Source: a virus
DNA: 29,921 nucleotides
IMG/VR virus record: IMGVR_UViG_3300017719_000109
Span: 1 to 29,921 of that record
Direction: 5' to 3' (one strand)
Below are positions 13,469-21,517 of the stretch, in pieces. The notes under the pieces are model-generated. The model had not been told where the DNA came from. It ran no database searches and saw only the letters and a program-made list of their open reading frames with translations. The stretch's first letter is position 1; the number at the start of each line of letters is the position of its first letter. The position numbers and the translations under genes were made by a program.

Positions 13469-13476
13469 TATTTATT
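13469..13476 (-). promoter_or_regulatory. T4-type late promoter motif, minus strand
   Basis: AATAAATA on the minus strand. Transcription would start at about the ATG at 13464. It faces away from the plus-strand motif at 13500-13507. Confidence 0.45.
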
Positions 13477-13499
13477 TACGTTTGGATTATAAAAATGTG

Positions 13500-13507
13500 T
13501 ATAAATA
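13500..13507 (+). promoter_or_regulatory. T4-type late promoter motif
   Basis: Exact TATAAATA. Expected start is near 13513, next to the AGGA at 13511-13514 that serves the ATG at 13526. It probably drives the Fe-S gene and the giant fibre gene. Confidence 0.65.
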
Positions 13508-13525
13508 CATAGGAAGAAGAAAACA

Positions 13526-13852
13526 ATGACAAATGTAGTATTTTTAACTGAAACGGCTAAAGAACATATGAGTAAGATGCTTGAAGAAAACAACAAGCCT
13601 GCTATTAAATTAGCACTACAAGGTGGAGGTTGCGCAGGCTTTAAATACGATTGGTCTTTAGAAGATGAAGCTGAAACAGGTGACGAAGTCATTGAACTTG
13701 ATAATGGAAAATTTATAATAGACAGTATGAGTGTAATGTACTTATTAGGGTCAACAGTAGACTATAAAAAAGAACTATTTGGTTCATACTTTGATATTAG
13801 AAATCCGTCAAGCACAAGTAGTTGTGGTTGCGGTGAAAGCGTGGGATTTTAA
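13526..13852 (+). CDS. A-type iron-sulfur carrier (IscA/SufA/HesB-like)
   Basis: A 108-residue protein of the usual size for this family. It has the three conserved cysteines: C36 in GGGCAGFKYDW, and C100 and C102 in SSCGCGES near the end. In bacteria these proteins bind Fe or an Fe-S cluster and hand it to target enzymes. The domain fills the whole length, with no extra fusion. It is transcribed from an exact late promoter motif and sits three bases before the 2398-residue fibre gene, so it is expressed with virion genes rather than with metabolic genes. It may mature a phage or host Fe-S protein late in infection, or be a virion part; the sequence does not decide. Confidence 0.9.
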   Translation: MTNVVFLTETAKEHMSKMLEENNKPAIKLALQGGGCAGFKYDWSLEDEAETGDEVIELDNGKFIIDSMSVMYLLGSTVDYKKELFGSYFDIRNPSSTSSCGCGESVGF

Positions 13853-13855
13853 TTT

Positions 13856-16800
13856 ATGGCAAAACAAGACATATATTTAGGTGTAGAAGGTAACGACGGT
13901 ACAGGTGATAGTATACGCGAATCCTTCCGCAAAGCAAATGAAAACTTTACAGAGCTATATGCTGTATTTGGACAAGGTGGAACAATTAGTTTTACTGCTC
14001 TTAATGATACTCCAACAGGTATTACAGCAAATGGTATTTTAATTGGTAACTCAACTGGTACAGAATTATTACAAAAGACTCTAACAGCAGGGTCGGGTAT
14101 TAGTATTGATAATAACAGCGACACAAATATTGTTATTACAAATACTGGTGCTAATATTAACGCTGATACAAGTCCAATATTTGGTGGACCAGTAAGTGGT
14201 AACCAAGTTTATGCTATTGGACAAATTGCTACATCCCCACAAGCAATTACAGAATACAATACTACACACGGTACATCAATTAACATCAATGATATCGTTA
14301 CTGATAAAAAATTCCAAGATCAATACTACGCACCAAACACAACATTTGAACCTACTAAGCCTGTTTATGCTAGAACAGAGCCTGTTAACGCAGACGAATA
14401 TACAAACTCTATTAGTGAATATAGAAGTGGTAATGTTGTTATTAGCGATCATGGTTTTGATTATAGTGTTAATGGTACTAAATGGAAATATTCTACAACT
14501 GATACTCCACCTAATGGATTAACAGATAATACAGATTACTTTATTAGATTTGTCAATGAAGATCAAATCAGTTTACATACTACAAAAGTAGAAGCACAAA
14601 ATAACAATGACACAACTCGTGTTAAAATTAATATTGCTTTAGGAACAACTACTGCCACAACAGGGCAAGACATTATAAAAGATACAGCGTATGATGATTC
14701 ATTATTTGGATTCTACAAAGATAACGAAGCACTACCAAGAGGATCGGCAGTAAGAAGACAAGGTGATCAACTCGAAGGTGCTATGTACCTACATGATCAT
14801 CCAGGAGACTTAGCTGGTACTACTACAGGTAACCTTGAAGATTTACAAGCGGCATCAAAACTTTATGTTGATAACACATCTTATGCTTCAACAGAAGATT
14901 TGTTTGTTACTAAACAAGGCGACGATACACAAGCACGTACTCCAGTTGGATTAGAAGGACGCGGTCTTTCATATGCTTACGGAAGTTTAAAAGCGGCATT
15001 ATTAAAAGCACAAGAAATTGTTGAAAGTGCGCCAATTGAGCCAGGTGCTTATACACAAACAATTACTTACGATGACGGTGATGGTGTAGCACTTACACAA
15101 GGTGTAGGAGTAACATCTCTAAACAATGCGGCAAGAAACGCACAAAAATATTTAAGAGAAAATAAAAAGTTTATTCAACAAGCAACACTTGATTACATTG
15201 GAGATACATTTCCAAATTTAGCATATGCTGATACTAATGTTATTAACCCAAATGCTGAAGCAATACTTTTCCAAAACAAAAAGTTTATCCAAGAAGAAGT
15301 TACATATTGGATCAATCACAATGTAGGAAACGCAGGCGGTTCAGGTACATGGAGTAACTTTGATTACAGTAGTGCTAAATGTAAACGTGACGTAGGTTAT
15401 ATTGTTGATGCTTGGATCAATGATTTATCACGTGGTGGTAACATTGAAACACGTAGAATAGCATCAAGTTATCTAGCAGGCAGACAAAATGCTGTTGGCG
15501 CGGCGGCACTAGGTACTCCAGATCAAATAGTTGAAACTAATCTTGCTATTGAATTTGCTAGAGATCTAGTAAAGAATAATATTTTAACTAATACATCATA
15601 CACAAGTAAACAAGGTAAATTTGTTGTTGATGATGCTAATCTTACATCAAACAGTTTCCAATTTTATATTGGACGTAGTAGTTACGCAAACACATACGTA
15701 AACGGTGGTACAGTAACTAAAGCAGACAACACAGAAATTCTAGTTAGTAACTTTACATACAATGAAACAAATGGTATCGCAACTATTGTTACAGTATCAA
15801 ATCATGGACTAAGTGCTACAGATGTAGTTACACTCGCAGGTATTAATGTAACTTGTACATTTGAAGGTTCTGTTACAGCAAAAGTTTATCCAGAAAGTTT
15901 TCCACAAGTTATAACATCATTAGCAGTTGAGTCTGGAACAGGAAACAACGATGTTGTAGGCAGAGCTGATACATTAACTAGTGTAATTACATCAGTTATT
16001 GCAAATGGCTTAGACGCATTAAATGCTTATCCTCCAGCAAGACCACAAGTTCCTAATAACACTTGTGAAAGAGATTTAGGATTAATTATTGATGGTATGA
16101 TCTTAGATATCGGTAACGGTACTAACAGTAACATTAATGCTATCCAGGCGGCTAAGAGATATTTTAGTACACCGTCAGGAGCCAAAGCTCGTATTACACA
16201 AAGATCAGAAACACTTGCTTCATTAGCTAAAGCAAAAACTATTGTACGAAACGTTGTATCAAACATTGACCTACTTACACAGTCAAAAAGATTTACAGTT
16301 CTTTCATCAGGATTAGCGGCAAATACATTTGAAGTTAACGTAGGAGCTAATAGTGTTGTACATAATTATGTAAGTGGTGGTACTGTTAATAGTACTATTA
16401 ATATTAGTAACTTTATATATAACAATGTTAGTGGTATAGGTACTATAACAACTACCGCGGCACACAGTTTAGGTGCTGGTGATGTTGTAACACTTAGTGA
16501 TATATTATTTGAGTGTGTAGGTTATGAAGGAACAAAAACTTATCCAACAGATTATACAACACTTGTACCACAATGGTTTAACAGTGATATTAACGATGTA
16601 TCAACAACTATTAAAAATTCTTTAGATAATAAGTTTGATATCATAATTGATATTTTAACTAACGGCTTTACAGCAGTATCAAACTATACACTAGTTGAAG
16701 GTAGTACATACACAATTGACTTTGGTAATGGTACCGGTAACGATAGTACAGACCAAGGTATTAATACTAACGTTGATATTTTACCAGGTAAAATTATTGT

Positions 16801-19800
16801 TGGTCAAACAACTGGCGCTAGAGGACGTATTGTAAAATACACAAGTGGTGCTGATTTAGGTGGTACAGCATACGATAGAGTAGAAGTTGTATTAATTGAG
16901 CCAATTGAATTTAGACGAGGCGAAGAGTTACGTTATGGTAACCCGACTGCTGAGAAACAAATTTGTGTACATGTTGAAACAGGTATTTACTACGAAGACT
17001 ATCCATTAAAAGTTCCTGCTAACGTTTCAATTAAAGGTTCAGACTTTAGACGTTGTCAAATTAGACCAGCTCCAAGAATTTCACAATCACCTTGGGCTAA
17101 CACTTATTTCTATAGAGACAAGTTACTAGACAATTTAAAAATTACAGACTACACAGGCGCAGACATAGCAACAGCACAAGCAATTACAATTACCGGAATC
17201 AATGAAGCAGGCGGAGTTATTACAGTAACACCGGCAGATAATATTGCTCCAACAGCATGGGATGGTGCTTGGTTCTATACAGACAATGGAGCAGTAGGAC
17301 TTATTAGTAATGCTGATGGCGGAAGTAATTTTGATGTTACATTAACAGTTGATCTTTTACCAAACTTGTCTGGAATAGCAAGTGGTGAATGGCACATTAA
17401 AAAAACTACTAATTACGGTTATCACTACTTATCAGATCCATTAAACTCATCAAGTGTACCTAAAATGAACAACGAGATGGATGTGTTCTTAATGAACGAT
17501 GCTACAAGACTAGCAAATATGTCATTCCAAGGACACGGTGGTTTTGCTCAAGTGCTTGATCCAGCAGGACAAGTTCTTATTAAATCTCCATACACACAAG
17601 TTTGTGGTAGTTTCTCAGGAAGCATAAACAAACAAGCATTTAGAGGTGGTATGTACATTGACGGATTTGCTGGTAACTTAGAAACAGTTATTACAAGTAA
17701 AGACGACAACTATACACTTAATGTACAATCAGCTACAGGAACAGGTTTAAGACTTAGAAAGCCTCAAACACCTGCTCCATTCTTTATTAATGGTGTGCGT
17801 TATCAAGTTGATGCTATTTCAGAATACGACGGTGGCACAGGTACAGCAAAATTATTAATCAACAAACTTTCAAACGAAGGTAATGGTTATACAGATAATA
17901 CATTCCCACAAGAAATTTATATACAGACTGCTGGTAACAGAAGTATGTTGGCAAACGACTATACACAGGTTAACGATTTAGGTTACGGTCTGTTTGTTAA
18001 CAATGCGGCATTATCAGAGCAAGTTAGTACATTCTGTTATTACAACCATACAGCGTTCTTTAGTAACAATGGTTCTGAGATTAGAGCTCTTAACTGTTCT
18101 AACGCAAATGGTAACTTTGGTTTAGTTGCGGCAGGATCAGATCCAAACGAAACTGTTGATGCTGTTACACAATTAAGATCTATGCAAATACCAGGTAAGG
18201 TTTATAATGATCCATCTAACACATACGGATTTGGTGAGTTCAATCATAACTCAGGTAACTTTAGTGTATTTGTTTATGATTGTGATTATCATCCTTACCC
18301 AAACAGTTTGCTTGATGTTTATACAACAACAGGCGTAACTACATACGAAGTTACAAGTGTAAGTGTTGTTGATGTTCCAACTTCAAACACAGGTGGATAT
18401 ACAGGCGCTACTGGTCCAACAGGACGTAAAGGCGCAAACTTACCTATTTACAGATTGAGTGTGTCAGGTGACACAGGATTATCAAGTGCTATCACAGGTA
18501 CTCACAATCCGTCACTAGCATCAGATGCTGGTCCATACGTTACTATTAGAATGAATAAGAATTTCTTGTTTGATGATGTTAGCGGCGTAACAAGTATTAG
18601 ACCTTCAACAGCAGTTATTTACGAAGAGAATCCAGATCAAGTTTACAGAAGTATTAGTTTCAACAATCAAGATTCTGATAACTCAGCATTAGCTTCAGAT
18701 AGATTCCAAATTGTTATGGACACAGGATTTAGTCATGTTAATATGACTATGCGTAATACAGAAGCGGCATTGAATACATATGCTGGCACAGGTACTACAA
18801 TGGGTGCTACAGCAGGTGACGTTGTACTTGCTATTGAAAAACTAACATCAAAATTAATAAATCGTGTTAATAACAACGATATGATCTTTAGTTTTGCTGG
18901 TAAGACTCATACTGTTGCTAACTATGTTGACAGAGGCGATTATGCGACTGTACAGTTAAATGAAGTTGCTGGTAGTAACATTAACAGTAGTGGTAGTAGA
19001 TTTAGTCAAACTGGACTAGTCGAATCAATAATATTCTCAGGTAATGCTACAAGAACAATTCCAGTCAGTTTAGCGGCAAACGAAGCGGCAACAATTACAG
19101 TTGGTATTTCAACACTAAGAGCTAACGGACATGACTTTGATAAAATTGGTACTGGCGGATTTAACACTACTAACTATCCAAGTATTATTTACGGTGATCC
19201 AACTCAAGCGGCGACACAAGCAAAAGAAGTTAACGAACGTGGTAAAGGGCGTGTGTTCTTTGCTAGTACAGACCAAGATGGATTCTTCCGTGTTGGTAAG
19301 TTCTTTAGTGTAGACCAAGGAACAGGTACAGTTACATTTGCGGCTAGTATTGCTATTAGTAACTTAGACGGACTAGGATTTAAACAAGGTGTTAGAATTA
19401 CAGAATTTAGTAATGACGACACAATGTCAGATGCTGATCCATCAGCAGTACCTACAGAATTTGCGGCAGAGTCATTCTTAAGTAAAAGATTACACTTTGA
19501 TAGAAACGGAACTAAACTAGTTACTGGAACTATTGGACCAGGAGCATTAGCAAGAGACGGCACAACAGAAATGACTGGACAGTTAAACGCTGGTGGCTTT
19601 AAAGTTATCAACGGTGCTGATCCTACAAACGCACAAGACTTAACTACAAAATCATATGTAGATGCTAGAACACCTTTCGGTAGCGAAGCAATTGGTCCTG
19701 ACATTGCTAACAGAGCAACTAATGATATATTAGTTTGGGATGGCACAAGTTATGACAATGCTAGTCCAGCAGGAGATATTGAATTAAGTGTTAGTTCTAA

Positions 19801-21052
19801 TGTAGTAACATTTGCTATTACATCAGGTGCTGTAGTTAACGCAGATATAAACGCAAGCGCAGGCATTGTACAAAGTAAACTAGCAATGGAGTCAGCAAGC
19901 ACTAGAGCAAACGCAACTGGTATTACACAAGCAGACTTAGGACTAGCAAGTTTTGATGATGGTGACTTTGCTGTAACAAATGGTTGGGTAACACTTAAAG
20001 CTAATGGTATTGACTTAGCTGATTTACCTAGTTTAGATCAGTACCAAGCAATTGGTAGACAAACGGCGGCAACTGGCAATGCTGAAATTGTTACATATGC
20101 TCAAATTGTTGAAGCAGGTGGTTCATTTACAACTACTGGTGTTGCTGATAGAATTATTAAAACAGGAGCAGATGGTAGAATAGACGCACAAAGTTTTTAC
20201 TTAGATAATAATAAAATCTTAGACCAAACATCAAATACAATGACAATGACTACTCCAGGTGGAGCAAAAGTATTTGATACTGTTGGTACTGTTCCAAGTA
20301 ATACAACTACTACATTCCCAGGTACTATACAGTTAGGTACAACAAGTGCTACAGCATCGTTCTTCCAACAGAACAGTAGTTACGGTGATCCAGCTGACGC
20401 TACACAAAATAGTCCAAGACTAGCAAGTGACTGGGTATATACATCATTCATTGAAGCGCCAGGTGAAAAGAGTAGTTCAAGTACAGGTATTGCTGTAGGT
20501 GCTGGTACAGGATTTAGTAGTGCTGGCCAAGTTGCTATTATTGCTAACAACAACACAGCGGCGGTAATATTCAAACAAACGGCTATGACTCCAGCGGCTA
20601 ACGGTGGATACGATATAGGTACATCATCGTTGAAATTTGGTACATTCCACGGTACAGCAACATCAGCACAATACGCTGACTTGGCAGAGAATTATTTAGG
20701 CGACAGTGATTATGAACCGGGTACTGTATTAGTATTTGGCGGAGACGAAGAAGTAACAGCGTGTACTATAAAAGGTGATAGAAAAGTAGCAGGTATTGTT
20801 TCTACTAATCCAGCACACTTAATGAACGTTGACTTACAAGGTGATAATGTTATAGCACTAGGTTTACAAGGTAGAGTACCTTGTAAAGTTATAGGCAAGG
20901 TAGAAAAGGGTGACTTACTAGTTACAAGCGCCATACCAGGCTACGCTATAGTAGACAATGATCCTAAAGTAGGAACTGTATTAGGAAAGGCATTAACCTC
21001 CAAAGATGACACAGAACGCGGCACAATTGAAGCTGTGGTAGGGAGAGTATAA
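13856..21052 (+). CDS. Giant fibre-type structural protein (2398 aa)
   Basis: The largest gene in the window. Residues 1-38 (YLGVEGNDGTGDSIRESFRK, then ANENFTELY) form a module found again at the start of two other fibre genes. A duplicated unit covers about residues 509-683 and 737-900: a 'C-RD-G-I-D' helix pair followed by a beta module (VNGGTV...SNFTYN...ATDVVTLAGI). Around 1290-1680 is a long beta-rich region typical of fibre shafts. A short GATGPTGRKG collagen-like piece lies near residue 1520. The last 125 residues (YADLAENYLGD, EPGTVLVFGG, VAGIVST, GRVPCKVIGKV, GDLLVTSAIPGYA) form a distinct compact domain seen at the ends of other fibre and secreted proteins. Almost no Cys is present. 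It is presumably a long tail or side fibre for host contact, made late. Confidence 0.8.
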   Translation: MAKQDIYLGVEGNDGTGDSIRESFRKANENFTELYAVFGQGGTISFTALNDTPTGITANGILIGNSTGTELLQKTLTAGSGISIDNNSDTNIVITNTGANINADTSPIFGGPVSGNQVYAIGQIATSPQAITEYNTTHGTSININDIVTDKKFQDQYYAPNTTFEPTKPVYARTEPVNADEYTNSISEYRSGNVVISDHGFDYSVNGTKWKYSTTDTPPNGLTDNTDYFIRFVNEDQISLHTTKVEAQNNNDTTRVKINIALGTTTATTGQDIIKDTAYDDSLFGFYKDNEALPRGSAVRRQGDQLEGAMYLHDHPGDLAGTTTGNLEDLQAASKLYVDNTSYASTEDLFVTKQGDDTQARTPVGLEGRGLSYAYGSLKAALLKAQEIVESAPIEPGAYTQTITYDDGDGVALTQGVGVTSLNNAARNAQKYLRENKKFIQQATLDYIGDTFPNLAYADTNVINPNAEAILFQNKKFIQEEVTYWINHNVGNAGGSGTWSNFDYSSAKCKRDVGYIVDAWINDLSRGGNIETRRIASSYLAGRQNAVGAAALGTPDQIVETNLAIEFARDLVKNNILTNTSYTSKQGKFVVDDANLTSNSFQFYIGRSSYANTYVNGGTVTKADNTEILVSNFTYNETNGIATIVTVSNHGLSATDVVTLAGINVTCTFEGSVTAKVYPESFPQVITSLAVESGTGNNDVVGRADTLTSVITSVIANGLDALNAYPPARPQVPNNTCERDLGLIIDGMILDIGNGTNSNINAIQAAKRYFSTPSGAKARITQRSETLASLAKAKTIVRNVVSNIDLLTQSKRFTVLSSGLAANTFEVNVGANSVVHNYVSGGTVNSTINISNFIYNNVSGIGTITTTAAHSLGAGDVVTLSDILFECVGYEGTKTYPTDYTTLVPQWFNSDINDVSTTIKNSLDNKFDIIIDILTNGFTAVSNYTLVEGSTYTIDFGNGTGNDSTDQGINTNVDILPGKIIVGQTTGARGRIVKYTSGADLGGTAYDRVEVVLIEPIEFRRGEELRYGNPTAEKQICVHVETGIYYEDYPLKVPANVSIKGSDFRRCQIRPAPRISQSPWANTYFYRDKLLDNLKITDYTGADIATAQAITITGINEAGGVITVTPADNIAPTAWDGAWFYTDNGAVGLISNADGGSNFDVTLTVDLLPNLSGIASGEWHIKKTTNYGYHYLSDPLNSSSVPKMNNEMDVFLMNDATRLANMSFQGHGGFAQVLDPAGQVLIKSPYTQVCGSFSGSINKQAFRGGMYIDGFAGNLETVITSKDDNYTLNVQSATGTGLRLRKPQTPAPFFINGVRYQVDAISEYDGGTGTAKLLINKLSNEGNGYTDNTFPQEIYIQTAGNRSMLANDYTQVNDLGYGLFVNNAALSEQVSTFCYYNHTAFFSNNGSEIRALNCSNANGNFGLVAAGSDPNETVDAVTQLRSMQIPGKVYNDPSNTYGFGEFNHNSGNFSVFVYDCDYHPYPNSLLDVYTTTGVTTYEVTSVSVVDVPTSNTGGYTGATGPTGRKGANLPIYRLSVSGDTGLSSAITGTHNPSLASDAGPYVTIRMNKNFLFDDVSGVTSIRPSTAVIYEENPDQVYRSISFNNQDSDNSALASDRFQIVMDTGFSHVNMTMRNTEAALNTYAGTGTTMGATAGDVVLAIEKLTSKLINRVNNNDMIFSFAGKTHTVANYVDRGDYATVQLNEVAGSNINSSGSRFSQTGLVESIIFSGNATRTIPVSLAANEAATITVGISTLRANGHDFDKIGTGGFNTTNYPSIIYGDPTQAATQAKEVNERGKGRVFFASTDQDGFFRVGKFFSVDQGTGTVTFAASIAISNLDGLGFKQGVRITEFSNDDTMSDADPSAVPTEFAAESFLSKRLHFDRNGTKLVTGTIGPGALARDGTTEMTGQLNAGGFKVINGADPTNAQDLTTKSYVDARTPFGSEAIGPDIANRATNDILVWDGTSYDNASPAGDIELSVSSNVVTFAITSGAVVNADINASAGIVQSKLAMESASTRANATGITQADLGLASFDDGDFAVTNGWVTLKANGIDLADLPSLDQYQAIGRQTAATGNAEIVTYAQIVEAGGSFTTTGVADRIIKTGADGRIDAQSFYLDNNKILDQTSNTMTMTTPGGAKVFDTVGTVPSNTTTTFPGTIQLGTTSATASFFQQNSSYGDPADATQNSPRLASDWVYTSFIEAPGEKSSSSTGIAVGAGTGFSSAGQVAIIANNNTAAVIFKQTAMTPAANGGYDIGTSSLKFGTFHGTATSAQYADLAENYLGDSDYEPGTVLVFGGDEEVTACTIKGDRKVAGIVSTNPAHLMNVDLQGDNVIALGLQGRVPCKVIGKVEKGDLLVTSAIPGYAIVDNDPKVGTVLGKALTSKDDTERGTIEAVVGRV
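15380..15905 (+). repeat. Internal duplication in the giant fibre, copy 1
   Basis: Encodes CKRDVGYIVDAWINDLSRGGN, then a helical spacer, then the beta module FVVDDANLTSNSFQFYIG ... VNGGTV ... SNFTYN ... GLSATDVVTLAGI. It matches copy 2 at the protein level. Confidence 0.55.
16064..16560 (+). repeat. Internal duplication in the giant fibre, copy 2
   Basis: Encodes CERDLGLIIDGMILDIGNG, a helical spacer, then FTVLSSGLAANTFEVNVG ... VSGGTV ... SNFIYN ... SLGAGDVVTLSDI. The offset from copy 1 is 684 bases, i.e. 228 residues. Confidence 0.55.
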
Positions 21053-21507
21053 TGGCTATTCAAGTAATTAACATAGGAACTAGTGCTAACAAAGGAAATG
21101 GCGATCCATTAAGAACAGCTTTTAAAAAGATAAACGAAAATTTTGCTGAACTTAACGTTACTAATACAAATAGAGATATTAACGGATCTGTATTTGCTGA
21201 CGATAGTACGTTACTAGTTGATGCTGTTAACGGAACAATTACAGCGGCAGTATTAGTTGGTACACTTCCAGCATTAAATGGATCAGCATTAACAAACTTA
21301 ACTATCCCGGCACAGACGTTTGCTTCACTTACAAGTAAGCCAACTACACTAGCTGGTTACGGAATTACTGATGCGGCAACATCAGCACAAGGTACATTGG
21401 CGGCTAGTGCATTACAAGCAGAAACAATTACACTCGCAACACTAAAAACAGAAGTAGCGGCAAGTGCTGACTTTGCTGACTTCCAAACAAGAATAGCGGC
21501 GTTATAA
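21052..21507 (+). CDS. Short fibre-type protein
   Basis: A 151-residue protein. The start overlaps the stop of the giant fibre by one base and is preceded by GGGAGAG. Residues 5-35 (NIGTSANKGNGDPLRTAFKK, then INENFAEL) are the shared N-terminal fibre module. Residues about 88-108 (FASLTSKPTTLAGYGITDA) match a motif common in phage tail fibres and repeated in the next gene. The C-terminus is helical and alanine-rich. It is likely a short fibre or an adaptor that shares its attachment site with the giant fibre. Confidence 0.75.
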   Translation: MAIQVINIGTSANKGNGDPLRTAFKKINENFAELNVTNTNRDINGSVFADDSTLLVDAVNGTITAAVLVGTLPALNGSALTNLTIPAQTFASLTSKPTTLAGYGITDAATSAQGTLAASALQAETITLATLKTEVAASADFADFQTRIAAL

Positions 21508-21517
21508 GGAAATAGAT

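Noticed and set aside
13465-13692. Upstream extension of the minus-strand gene to 171 residues
   Set aside because: It is the shadow of the Fe-S gene and its promoter; the ATG at 13464 begins the plausible zinc-ribbon protein.
19204-19746. 180-residue minus-strand ORF inside the giant fibre
   Set aside because: Antisense shadow of a confident fibre gene, with low-complexity hydrophobic translation and no ribosome site or promoter.
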